From assembly GCA_030522415.1 (NCBI GenBank), contig CM060106.1, positions 24,072,074 to 24,136,073 on the forward strand: DNA of 64,000 nt, written 5' to 3'. The DNA is from Channallabes apus (lineage: Eukaryota > Chordata > Actinopteri > Siluriformes > Clariidae). The notes below the pieces were generated by a model. It saw only the letters and a program-made list of their open reading frames with translations. It made no database searches and was not told the origin of the DNA. Position numbers and translations under genes: made by a program. How positions within the stretch are numbered: position 1 is the stretch's first letter; the number at the start of each line of letters is the position of its first letter. Shown here piece after piece: positions 11,743 through 22,845 of the stretch.

Positions 11743-11905
11743 GCGGGTATAAACATAGTAAGGGCCCATCTGATTGGTCAAATTTGGACACACAAATGCT
11801 TGGCACATAAAATATTTATCGCAACTCTTTGCGATATGGTTATCACGCATGCCATTATCGCGATAACGATATTTTTTCGATATATCGTGTAGCCCTACAG
11901 TGCAT

Positions 11906-12640
11906 AACAATCAAAAAATTCAGAGAAACTGGAGAAATCTCTGTGTGGAAGGGACAAGGCTGGAGACCTTTGCTGAATGCCAGTGGACTTTGGGCCCTCA
12001 GACGACACTGCATCACACATCAGCATGACATTATTAAATGGACCTAGGAATACTCCCAGAAACCACTGTAGGTAAACACAATCCACTGTGACAAGTACAG
12101 ATGCCAAGTAAAGCTCATGCAAAAAGGAAGCCATGTGTGAACAGCGGAAGCTCCTTCCTGTCCAGAAGCGCCAGTGTGTCCTGTGGGCCGAGGCCAATTT
12201 AAAATGGACTGTTTCAAAGTGGAAAAGAGTCCATTGTCAGACGAGTCCTAATTTGACATTCAAAAGCCAGAATCTCTAATGGTATGGGGGTCCATAAGTG
12301 CATAAAGTATGGGCAGCTTGCATATTTTGGAAGGCACTATGAATACTGAAAGGTATATAAAAGTTTTAGATGTCTATTTCAGGGAAATCCTTGTGTATTT
12401 CAGTAGGACAATGCAAAACCACATACTGCAGCTATAACAACAGCATAGCGTCATAGAAGAGGAGTCTGGGTGCTGAATTGGCCAGATCTCCAGATCCAGA
12501 TCTTTCTGGCCTATAGAGAACATTTGGCCATTTGGCCATGACATTTGAACATGGGACCAAATTCCAACTTCAGAACTCCAGGAACTCATAACCTTAAGGC
12601 CCAGACGTCTTCAAACTGTTTTGAAAGAGATGCTACAACA
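11906..12640 (+). pseudogene. Tc1/mariner transposase remnant
   Basis: Plus-strand text in mixed frames resembles a Tc1-family transposase. A 'RETGEISVWKGQG' segment is near 11930. A 'QDNAKPHTAA' catalytic-domain segment is near 12410, where the second aspartate is expected. A 'LNWP' and 'ENI' region follows near 12475-12520. Many stops and indels break it, and the first catalytic aspartate region looks deleted. It belongs to the element beginning at 10331. Confidence 0.75.
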
Positions 12641-12858
12641 TGGTAAACATGTCCCAATCCCAACTTTTTTAAGAGCTGTGGCATGCATCAAATTTGAAAT
12701 GAGCTCATTTTGTGCATACAATTGTAAAATTTCTCAGTTTAAATTCTCTGTGTTCTATGGTGAATAAAATATTGGCTCATGTGATTTGAAAGTCTTTTAG
12801 TTTTCATTTTATTTAAATTAAAAAAAACATTGCAACTTTTCCGAAATACGTATTATAC

Positions 12859-15165
12859 AGGAATTATACAGTGTGTGTGTGTGTATGTGTACCAGAGAAA
12901 GCTGTCCAAACCCCTGTGGCCATGCACTCTCCTGGTAAGGGTCTGTTGGATAGGCTTTGATTGGAGAACGGTCTCCATGACGATATAACTAAAGGAACAA
13001 GGACAAAGGTAATAAAACACAAAATAGGACTTGCACTTTGAAAGATTTTTGGATTCCTTTAATAATTCATTACTGCAGTACCATCCAAAAATATTGAAAT
13101 GGCACTACCAATTCATCAGATTTTGCACACACTAAAGACATTTGTGTTCGAGACCAAAAAGAAATAAAGGGATTAATTAGAATTTCAGCTTTCATTCCCC
13201 AATATTTACATCTGGTTGTGTTAAACAACTAAGAACATGGCCTTTTCGGTGGTACACCACATCATCTTTAGGTAAGCAATAGTACTGGAAAATATTTTAA
13301 AGTTTTAAAGGTAATTGAAGTAAGTGCTTAATATTTGGCGTTATGATTGCAGTACAAACTGCAACATCTTTCACCTGTTTTTAGTGGATTATTGTTTGGC
13401 GATTGTCCCAGGAAGTTTATAACCTACTTTTTTCTTGGATTTCGGGTCAGTGTCTTACTGCATGATCCCATTATTTTGCATACTATGAACTATGCTGCAA
13501 CCATCATTAAGCAGCTGAGCAATATCACGAGAGAAAGTGCTGTTATGATGAATGTGACTGTAGGCACAAGGGCACAGCCTGATATTCAACATGACCTCAA
13601 GTGTGATATTGCTTTTAAACAATCAACTATAACTATCCGTGACTGTCGACGTTGTCGTGTTCTGGGGTTAAATACCAAAAACTGTTAAATGAAAAGCCAT
13701 TGTGCTAAGGTCTATGATGCCTTGAAACACACACCAAGCAGTGCTCTTGATAAGGGGTTTGAGAAAGTTTTAGGATTCAGTGTTGTGTTAAAAGCTAGTT
13801 AGCTTTGCAGCCGTGAATAAACGAACACAGGCGGTTAAGGCGTGATTCGGAACAACTTAGACTTCTGACTTGGACATTAAGGGTTATTTAAGATGATAAC
13901 ATTTTTGCAGAAATCGCTTGTTACTGGTTTTCAATGTGGGTTTTGACAGACAGTTGCTCTGTTTTCACGCAAACAGAAGTGGCATGGTGGCCAATTCTTT
14001 GAGTGAGGAGAGCAACTTCATTATCTTCATTTGGTCTATCTAACCAGAGACATATTCCGTATATCACTTCTGCTGAACTCAAGTTTTTTAATATTATTTA
14101 ACATTTAAGATGCATTACAAACTGCATTACTGAGAATAGCATTCACTATTTCATTCATTAATAAAGTAGTTAATGAATCGATTACTGAACTTATTAATTC
14201 ATTGATTTTCAGTAAACATTTTAGGGTCACCATCCAAAGAACTCCATTGTAGCCTATTTAGCATTTCAAAATTGTCTGTAGTGTATGACTAAGTGTGTAT
14301 GTTCTTGTGCCCTTTAATGGCTTGGCACTCCATGCATGGTGTACCCGGTCTTGTGCCCTTAGGTGCCTGGGATAGAGTCCAGCCCCCATGACTCTACACA
14401 GAATAGCCTCAATAGATAATAAATGGGAGGAAACCAGAGAATGTGAAGTAGATTTCTAATGAAAGGTGCTCTACTACAATGTGCTATTTTTATCCATGAA
14501 CTATGGGTGAGCTAATACTTTTGAATTAAAATCACCCAAGGTTGAAACAACTACTGTAATCACAGTACTGTAATTAAGTATTTAAACTTATATTGCCTCA
14601 TTTTCATCATATTGTATTCTGATTAGGGCTGCAACTAACGATTATTTTGTGGATGAAACACTTTGCTAACTGAAGAACGATTTTGTAAATAAATGCTAAC
14701 CTTAGAAGGAAAAAAAAATGTCCACCCCGTCATAAATCCTTCCATGACAGGGTTGACATGTACTGTTTTTTGTTTGTTGCCAAAAATGGGAATAATTTTA
14801 TCATTATTAACAGACTTTTCCCACTGACTAAAATATATTGTTGAGAAAAAAAAAATTATATATATGAAATATTTCAGAAAATGTTGCTGTTAGTCTTTTG
14901 GCTGCTCCCAGCAAGGGGTCACCACAGTGGAACATCCAATAATCATATGTTTATAAAAAATTAAGTATAAAGACAAGGTGAACCATGTAGTTCTGAAACA
15001 TGTTACATGTACGCGTTGGTTTCATATTTGTCCTAGTGGACCAAAAAAAAAGTAAAAAATCATTTAAAAAATCTGCAGAATATTACATGTTCTATTACGT
15101 TGTTACATTCTCTAGGGTTTTGGGTTGTCCTTTTCCTTGATCCTTCTTCTTTTCATTTTCTTTGT
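12859..15165. other. AT-rich sequence with small repeat fragments
   Basis: No supported gene. The 113-codon frame at 13347-13688 has no recognisable domain and its surroundings look like repeat debris. Fragments I can name are: a SINE-like 3' part at about 14283-14425; a hAT-end-like TTAGGGCTGCAACTAACG at 14633; and an RTE-type 3' tail (minus strand, GGCTGCTCCC then GGGGTCACCACAG) at about 14890-14935. Confidence 0.5.
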
Positions 15166-15171
15166 TTTTGA

Positions 15172-15524
15172 CAGTGGCTTAGTGGTTAGCACTGTAGCCT
15201 TGCACCTCCAGGGTCGGAGTTTGAATCCTGGCCAGGTTAAATTCCCGCCTCTGTGTGCATGGAGTTTGCATGTTATCCCTGTGCTTGGTCGGTTTCCTCC
15301 AGGTACTCTGGTTTCCTCCCACAGTCCAAAGACATGCAGGTTAGGTAAACTGCCGTACCCAAATTGCCTGTAGTGTGTAAATGAATGTGTGAGTGTGTGC
15401 CCTGTGATGTACACCCTGGACAGGGTTCCAATACAATTCCTCGTGCCCCAAGTCTGGAGACAGGCTCCAGACCCCCCGCAACCCTGTAAACAGGATTAAA
15501 CGGTATAGACAATGAGTGAGTGGG
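15172..15524 (+). mobile_element. tRNA-derived SINE, near full length
   Basis: A tRNA-like head (TTAGTGGTTAGCACTGTAGC, with a B-box-like GTTTGAATCCTGG) leads into the widespread fish SINE body with GCATGGAGTTTGCATGTT and GTTTCCTCCCACAGTCC. It ends in GGATTAAACGGTATAGACAA and a (TGAG)n-like tail. A second copy lies at 41354-41731 on the minus strand. I would call it Mermaid/HE1-like from memory. It is non-coding and depends on a LINE for mobility. Confidence 0.85.
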
Positions 15525-16935
15525 AGTGAGCGTGCTTTTGACAGTTTGTTACACTGCCTACATTTAAAAAAAAAAATTTTAGCAGTTATAAGATAGTAGT
15601 TTGTATCCATGCTCTTTATAATATTTTTTTTCCTTCATTGTACTACAGCATACTTGGCACTGTGAATCTAACGTAGATTGAGCTCAGCTCATTTCTCTCA
15701 TTGTTGAGTTTATTATCAATATGTTTGTATATAATATGTAAATATTGTTCCCTTGTTTGATATTCTGATTTCCATTGTAATTCTAAAGAGAAATCGGGTG
15801 CAGTGCTGAGATGCGGTCTTTAAAATTGACTAGAGCTCATTTCATGTCTCGAGTTTCATCACTTCATTACTTTGCACATCTCGTTCCCATTAGTAATCAG
15901 TCAAATCTGTCACAGCTTGGATCATTAGTAACACCCTTTAAAAAAATGTTCCCTGTGTCGACTTCCTATTTTGTGATAATAATAATAGGAAATCATAAAC
16001 AAATAGGAAATCATAAACATATATTATTTTATGAAATAATATACAACCCCTGACATTATCAGACAGCAGTTTTATTATACTGAAGAACTGTACTCAGTAC
16101 AAGATAATAATGATAATCCCAACAGTATACATTAATGCACTTTATATTTGAATGCTTATTCAAATATAAATCTATTATATTTGTCTTTCTAAAAGTACTA
16201 ATAAATGCAATCTGTTTTCAATCGCTTTGCGTTCGCCACATCTCTCTGTTGATAAAAAGATCAAGGAACAAGAAACCAGAAATCTCCCAGTGTGTCTTAT
16301 GATAAGAGCAGAGCATGTGAGGTCACGTGAGGTCATGTGACCACACAAAACTAACTAATCAGCACTTTTTAACCACCCTGTTAAGTAAATAGGCTGATAG
16401 GTTTTTTAACGCCACAGTCTGTCAAGTTAAAATGTGCACAAAATGTTAGTGTCAACTGCACACGGAATACTTTATCTACAGCTGTACAATACAAACAACA
16501 AGAAAAGAATAATAAAGGATGTGAAAAAAGTAAGGGGGAAATAGGAGCTACAAACTGCTCATCCTGGATGTATAATAAGGCAGACCGTGTGGTAGTTTTA
16601 TCTCCTTACGCTGACGAGTAAGAAGAAAGTTTGCGTTAAAAAAAAAAAAAACCACGATTATAAAACAGATATTCAAGCAGCTATGCAACAAAAATTCTGC
16701 AGTATCGTACTCACCAATGTGACAAATCTAAGTTTACATTCTCCAACCGAGTTTCCGAAGACAAACAACGCCAAGGTAATAAAAACGCACGATGCCATGT
16801 TTATAATAACAGAGACAGCTAAAATATCTACTATATATAATATCTATTATATATAAGCACACGGGGAGACACAACAAGAAACATACACCGCATGGACGTC
16901 ATGGCGCATCGCATTATGGGTAACTGTTGTCATAG
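15525..16935. other. AT-rich intergenic sequence
   Basis: No gene supported. Two long A runs (15565, 16640) and a duplicated short stretch (AATAGGAAATCATAAACA, about 15983-16020) are the only features seen. Confidence 0.55.
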
Positions 16936-16937
16936 AC

Positions 16938-17690
16938 TGAAGGTGCGTTCCAATCCACCTGATGTACCCTGCGAAGTATACTTTAAAGGGTGTTCAGGCA
17001 TGTTAAGTGTAATTCCAAACCGCAGGGAGCGAAAATATTCAGTTCAAAGGGAACTGCGAGCGTTGTAGGGAACAAGCGAACAACAGGTCTTCACTTCAAC
17101 GGAAAAGGGAACGAAAAAAAAATCCCATCAGTCATTGCGTCTCGCTGGAGCGTTGAAGAAAATGGAGCTCGAAAAAGGATTTATATATTTATTATCCTTA
17201 TCATCGGGGACGACATCACATTTAAAGGACACAAAACACTTTGATTTAATCAGGAATTACTTAATATTGTATAGGCTAGTGATCTGTTAAAATATCTATG
17301 TACATAATTAATCAATTAATATTAATCAATACTTTATTTACAAGCGTTGAATGAGTGTGTGTATGTGTGTGCCCTGCGATGTATTGGCACCCTGTCCAAG
17401 GTGTACCCCGGTACAGATGAGCGGTATAGATATAGTTATACCATATGTTTTATAATGGAATAAGATTTTGTTTCAATAAATATTCAATATTTAATGGCCG
17501 TAGGGTGAAATTTTCATAGCAGCAGTGACAGGTTTTCGAGGTGCTTATATTATTATTATTATTTTTTTTCCGAGATGCTTATATTACCACGGTAACGCAT
17601 GGAGGAAGTGACGTCAAACGGAGCAGGGAGTGGGGAGCACCCTGTGAAGTACACTTCGGAATGGAACGCAGTCCATATTTGAAAAGGCGT
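16938..17690. repeat. Possible non-autonomous DNA transposon
   Basis: The left GGTGCGTTCCAATCCAC and the right CGGAATGGAACGCAGTCC are loosely inverted, with GAAGTATACTT and GAAGTACACTTCGG just inside. A second block with the same GGCTGCGTTCCATTCCA start lies at 17702. The interior includes a SINE 3' fragment (17345-17432). No coding content is recognised. Confidence 0.5.
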
Positions 17691-17701
17691 ATCCTATAAT
17701 A

Positions 17702-18776
17702 TGGCTGCGTTCCATTCCACAGCGCACTTCAAACTTCCTGCTCCTATGCAGGGAATATCGGTAAAGGGAACGTCCCTCGACAAAATTCCACCATTCGAAT
17801 CACTTCGGATTCTGTCACACTACGGACATTAAATATTGAATATTTATTGAAACTACAACTGACATCATTTTGCAGTGATAGTAGTATATATGCTATTGAA
17901 ATGTGTTTAACTCGTGATTAAATTATTTGATTAATTTAAGAAGTATGGAGAAATCAATATTGTGCATATTTACAGATTACTAGCCTGTATAATAGAACAC
18001 TGCCATTAGAACACCATTAAAAATGGCTAGAAATTATAGATTAAATACCTATATATTTGGTTTATTATAATCTCATAATAGGAAATAGTAAATATATTTG
18101 CCTAGATCCAGGGGATTTTTACTTGCTGTCATTGTTTGCAGTGTATGAAAAGTTCATAAGTCAACCAGGAAGTCAAGAGAGTTCCACATAAATAGGATTA
18201 TTAGGATTAAAATATTACTCTCTTTGGCCCACTCTCAAGTCAATGTTTAATTTAATTTAAAGTTGATTCTAAAGACACATTTAATAACTCTATTTATAAA
18301 TTCTTCTATATTTATTACTTGTTATTTGCACAAAACATTTTTCTATCTTCTCTGTTACTTACAAGTAATGTTTGCTGTTTACTGTTACTCCTCCCACTAC
18401 CTCAACTCATTACCTCATCACCATGGAGTATTTAAATGTCTCATGTTGTCACTCTTGTTTGCACATTTGCATGTACACATTATGTTGTCTCCTTTGTACA
18501 GGAGTTATAGTTGTATACAAAACTATAGTAGTTTTCTGTTCATTTAAAAATGTCAATCTGTCTTGTCTCAGCTAGTCAGCTAATTTGGTTTCTTAGTTAG
18601 CTAGTAAGTTTTGTTAATTTATATTGTATGTAGCACCTTGGTCCTGGAGAAATGTTGTTTCTTTTCTGTATGTTGAAAAGACAATAAATGCCTCCTTGAT
18701 GCAGTTTAACAATAACTTGAGAGTGAACTAAGAAATTAATGATAGCTTAATCCTAATTGCTATTTACATTAAACTA
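17702..18776. other. Second GCGTTCCATTCC-type repeat end, then AT-rich sequence
   Basis: The first ~130 bases repeat the terminal motif of the preceding element. The rest is AT-rich with no supported gene. The 94-codon frame at 18263-18547 has no recognisable features. Confidence 0.4.
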
Positions 18777-18930
18777 GGCCTGGGCGATAAAACGATAACG
18801 ATATGTTTCGCGATAGACACGTGATCGATATCAATAAAAAAATGTGTTCGATAGAACGTTCGATATTTTTTATTCTTTGTCGTAAGAAATCCCCACTAGT
18901 GGGCACCACACACTTTGAGAACCACTGCTT
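18777..18930. repeat. Fused hAT terminal fragments
   Basis: CTAGGCCTGGGCGATAAAAC looks like one hAT terminus. The segment CCCCACTAGTGGGCACC to TTTGAGAACCACTG matches the right end of the hAT element at 21468-23072. The two were presumably joined by deletion or nested insertion. Confidence 0.6.
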
Positions 18931-19983
18931 TACAGTATAGTAGAATAACTATATATAAGTACACCTATAAGTATATAATAACTATAATAGTAATGTATAA
19001 TTTTTATTAAGTACTGATGCAAACATGTTACTTTGCTTTTGCAAAGCACTAATTGATGTTTGTCTCTGCTAATGAATCCAGTCCATACAGTATGTGGCAG
19101 GATACATTCTTCAAATTGACTAGTCTAATTTTATAACATTTTTATTTGTATATACTTATAAATGCTATAATTATTTTTGTACCTTTCCAAATGATTGAGA
19201 AATAATGGTAACTTTGGGGCAGAAAGGTCCCTTCTTTGGCTACATGCTAGAATTACAGTAGAAGTGAAATGTTATGTGCATAAGCAGAAACTGGAAAAAC
19301 TGGACCTTGAAGCAATATGCAAGTCTTTTATTAAAGACAGGGACTGGCTTAAAAAGATCTTTGGATTCTTTGCTTGAAAAATTATTTGGTCCAATCCGAT
19401 GCAGACTCCATGGCTCCAGACTCCAATGCAAAGTCCATGCTCTGGTCAAATGATAGCCTCCTATAGCTGCTCCTGCATCACCACTGATCCACCATCATTG
19501 TCACCATCCAGAGCCCATCTTCATTGCGCATAGGAAATCACTTCCAAGTGCCAAAAAAATGTCAGAATGATGCAAGTTTATTCCTACTTTTAGGAATAGG
19601 AGTAAGAATAATTTATCAATATTCTTAAATCACTCCTTTTTCCACAAAAATGTAGGAGATCTCCAGAGGTGCAAGGAAATTATGTTCAGGTAGAAACATG
19701 CATGGAGGAGAGATGTTTTGGTGACACAGCTCATAAAAGATAAATTTTGACAAAAATGGAATACTACTTGTGACAGCTCATGTGTGTTATGCAACTGGTC
19801 CATTAACAAATATTTTGTATGCCATCTCCACATGTTGTTGGTAACTTATTATTTTTAGTATCAGTGTACGTGATTTGGGTTTGCCACAACCGACAATATT
19901 AAATCAGACAGCATCACAGATCCTGCACAGATTCATACCCCACCCCATCACGAAAAACAAGCTATATTTTATGCGCATCACTG
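18931..19983. other. Intergenic sequence
   Basis: No supported gene, RNA or named repeat was recognised in this stretch. Confidence 0.5.
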
Positions 19984-19988
19984 GTTTC

Positions 19989-20951
19989 TGTCACGTTCTG
20001 CTAGGTGTTAAACTGTGGGCATAGTGTTGAGGCATAGACGCAGAGGGGATGCAGTGAAACAAGAGAGTCTTTAATAAACAATAATCCAAACAAACATGAA
20101 CAAAGGAAGTTGGCTAAAAACGTGGAGCATGCTATAAAAAGAGAACTCAAAACACAAACTGGGGATTACACACACTAATACAATACAGACAGGGGATACG
20201 AACCAGACAAGACAAGACACACTAAACAGCCTAATGGACTAAACACTAGGGACTATGCATGCAAGGGATAAAACAAACAAGACAGGCTTGGCTAGGTCGA
20301 CTAGCTGTTACGCCCATTGGCTGCTAAGCTAGCTAGTAGCTAAACAGACCAATTTCTAAACAGGCTAGTAGCCTAAGAACCAAGGGATGAACAGACAAGG
20401 TACACAGCAGACTAGGTATAAAACAGACTAAGAACTCTGAAGGTTATTTGCTAAACGGGTTAGTACCTAAACAGACTACGATCTAAGCAGACAAGGAGAC
20501 TAGACAGACTCGAAGACTAGACGGACTATGATCTAAACATGTTAGTAGCACCCTCATTAGTATTTATACAGACTAAGATCTAGACATGCAAAGGAAGTTA
20601 CTCACACATGAGGGTAAACACAAAAGGCTAATTCTCCTAGAGGCTAATCCTGCTAGGAGACACAGAGACATAAACTAAATCTAGACAAATACAACTTAAC
20701 TTAAAAGCTCCAGAAACCAAAAGGACAACTATACTGTTATTTAAACAAACTAAAACACACCAAAACCAACAGAACTCACATTAATGCTCAACCCAGTTTC
20801 CCAGAACAAACAGGTATTTATGCTAATGCTAATGAGCCTCCTCGGTTCAGCTGGGCATCCGCGTCAGCTGACCGAGGAGCCTTCTGGGAAACTGGGTCTA
20901 CAACCAAAAACTACAAATCAAAACACTGCCCTCTAGTGGGCAGCCCTCACA
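19989..20951 (-). mobile_element. Solo LTR, 963 bp, with 5-bp target duplication
   Basis: Read on the minus strand, it starts TGTGAGGGCTGCCC and ends AGAACGTGACA, and it is flanked on both sides by GTTTC (19984-19988 and 20952-20956). A TTTAAATA promoter-like box and an ATTAAA signal near the 3' end fit U3-R-U5 order. The U3 holds nested hairpins: ACCCAGTTTCCCAGAA at 20802 is mirrored at 20881, and CTCCTCGGTTCAGCTG is mirrored just inside. The middle (about 20220-20560) is a degenerate tandem array of CTAAACAGACTA-like units. No internal retrotransposon region is present. Its plan matches the LTR-like block at 62717. Confidence 0.8.
20926..20939 (-). promoter_or_regulatory. CTCF-like core motif in the solo LTR
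   Basis: On the minus strand the 14 bases CCACTAGAGGGCAG fit every position of the vertebrate CTCF core consensus. Binding is inferred from the motif only. Confidence 0.5.
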
Positions 20952-20956
20952 GTTTC

Positions 20957-21109
20957 CCTGGAGTTGTGGTCATTATCCATGGCTCACACATTAAAATAAT
21001 TGCCTCGATCACAGATAAGGAGGCTTATGTGAACCAAAAAGATTATCACAGCATGAGCATTCAAGCATTCAACATGATCATCGATTTAATATATTATTAT
21101 TAAAATATA
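20957..21109. other. Short spacer
   Basis: AT-rich sequence between the solo LTR and the next transposon; nothing recognised. Confidence 0.6.
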
Positions 21110-21707
21110 CACTGCTCATAAAAAAATAAAGGAACAGTTTGAAAAACAATCATGCTGGATGATGTCCATATATACTGATATAGACCGGGTAATGTGTTAG
21201 GATTGAAAGAATGCCACATCGTTTGTTGGAAATGAAAATTATCAACCAACAGAGGGCTAAATTCAAAGACTCCCTTAAAATTATTAACGGCAGGTGTCCA
21301 GCTCTCCTAAAGTCTCCTGGAATCTCCTCCATGATCTTGAGACTGTACTCGGGGGCACAGCAAACCTTCTGACAATGGCACGTATTGATGTGCTGTCCTG
21401 GAGAAGTTGGACTGCCTGTGCCACCACTGTTGGGTCCAGGCTACTGGCAGTGACACTGACCCTAGCCCAGTGGTTCTCAAACTTTTTCTGTCATTCCCCA
21501 CTTAAAGGGGTGAGTGAATTTTCAAGCCCCACTTGTTAACAAAATAATAACGAAATCGGCCAAGTTTACTGTTTATTGAAATATCAATTCCTAAACCAAT
21601 AAGATCAAACAACACCAAGTTAAAAACATAAAATACACGTGCAATTGTTATGAAAGGCTTACGTTGTCACTTATCTTTGCATAATTGACCCCATGTTTAT
21701 TAGCTGC

Positions 21708-22052
21708 TCAGCAATCGTTTGTAGTTTTTTTGCACTGGCCAATTCTGTATGCAACTTTGAATGAAGCCATTTGTGCTTTGCTGTCCACTGATTCAGATTT
21801 TACCATGCGATTCTCCTGCTGTCTGTATTCTGCCAGCTTTATTTGAAAGAAGTCGAGTGGCTTATTAACGTGACTGGAGTGTGTTGTCTCTAAGTGTCTT
21901 CCTAATTTGTTGGGTCTCATGCGGTCTGCTGCCAGCGGTTTAAGACACAAAACATACACGTGTCTCTCTTCTGCCCCCACCATCCCCACCATGAATCCAA
22001 GCTCAAGATAGGCTTCATTAGGGGGGGCGATATAACCAAAATCTTCTATCAC
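21708..22052 (-). pseudogene. hAT/ZBED-type transposase N-terminus
   Basis: The frame encodes a BED-type zinc finger remnant of the kind in ZBED5-like hAT transposases. 'YLELGF' comes first, a cysteine-containing 'VLCLKPLAAD' segment follows, then 'KLGRHLETTHSSH' with the two histidines. After that comes 'KPLDFFQIKLAEY'. One of the first two zinc-binding cysteines appears to be replaced, since only 'VLCLK' is left of a C-x2-C pair. The protein stops after about 114 codons, while a full transposase has about 600. Non-functional. Confidence 0.75.
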
Positions 22053-22630
22053 GGTAGAAGCGATTTTCTACCTCGATAATGATCACAATTGCTATATCAC
22101 AATATAGCAATTTGTATCTGAAAATGCATAAATAAAAATTCAAACACAAAGAAACTGTTTTACATAATATAATTTTATTTAAACTGTGAATTGCTGAGGT
22201 TTGCCGCATTTTTTTTACTTTGGCCATATTTGTTTGGATGCTTGGATTTCAGATGATAGAAAAGGTTTGACGTGTTTCCACCACTTGTTAAAACAGTGCA
22301 CTTGCGTACCTCACAAATCACGTTCATCTCATTCGTATCACTTTTCTTATACCCAAACCAATTCCACACCACAGACGAGGCAGCTTTTTTCTTTACAATC
22401 TCCTCGTTCTTGGTTTCGTCACATGTAAGCAAACTCACTGCTGTTGCACCGTCTTCTTCCATTGTCAAAGTGTATGTGAAGCCAAACACATCAAAAGTGG
22501 GACGAAACCGTGGCCCCGGATTGAACCAAATATCTGCACAAATACAGCGCAGCGCGACTATCTGGATAGCGCAGTGATGATCTGGTTTATTTGCGCAGCC
22601 CGGTGGATCGCGCAGCGCCGCTCGAATCAC
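22020..22630 (-). mobile_element. Second hAT fragment nested inside the first
   Basis: The left boundary GGGGGGGCGATATAACC resembles the TAGGGCTGGGCGATA terminus of another hAT group. From an ATG at 22462 the minus strand encodes about 96 residues with a BED zinc finger: 'VVWNWFGY', C-x4-C in 'ICEVRKC', and H-x4-H in 'HLKSKH'. The finger looks intact but is followed by a stop at 22175 and no catalytic domain. It is a truncated transposase from a family different from its host. Confidence 0.65.
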
Positions 22631-22845
22631 AAACCTGCGCGACCCACTGTGTTTTATTTAAAAACAATTTACTTAAAATGTCAGGACTGTTTAATATTGT
22701 TTCCGCCTTGCCATGCCTGGCTTGTACGTGCGCATCCCAGCGGGGTAAAATGTATTTTGATGGTCGGCGCGGTTTATTTCTGTCAGAGTCGCGCAACGCT
22801 GCCCAGTGGGTCGCACAGGTTTGTGATTCGAGCAGCGCAGCTCAA
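22608..22845. repeat. Small inverted-repeat element
   Basis: A ~42-bp arm containing GAATCACAAACCTGCGCGAC (22624-22643) is mirrored at about 22803-22845 as GTCGCACAGGTTTGTGATTC, with some differences. It is probably another MITE-like insertion in the same nest. Confidence 0.7.

Larger units (their letters stand above)
10760..11897 (+). mobile_element. hAT-like non-autonomous element carrying an LTR (copy A)
   Basis: The termini TAGGGCTGCACGATAT and ATATCGTGTAGCCCTA are inverted repeats. The flanking octamers CAGTGCAC and CAGTGCAT are a near-perfect 8-bp target duplication, typical of hAT. Subterminal ATCG-rich segments also mirror. Inside, in the plus orientation, is a gypsy-type LTR (11268-11638), then a (TA)n run. 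Copies B (41162-42700) and C (to 55501) have the same arrangement. No hAT transposase is seen. Confidence 0.85.
10331..12858 (+). mobile_element. Decayed Tc1/mariner element split by a hAT insertion
   Basis: The left end TACAACCCGAATTTTG and the right end with AACTTTTCCGAAATACG are diverged inverted copies of a terminus familiar from fish Tc1-type elements. Subterminal segments also mirror each other (TGAGCCAATATTTTATTC at 10408 and GTGAATAAAATATTGGCTCA at 12760). Transposase remnants lie on the plus strand after 11906. A hAT-like element (10760-11897) sits in the middle with an 8-bp duplication. Confidence 0.8.

Noticed and set aside
13347..13688. 113-codon plus-strand ORF
   Set aside because: No recognisable domain, and a splice or promoter context is lacking. 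Too weak to call a gene.
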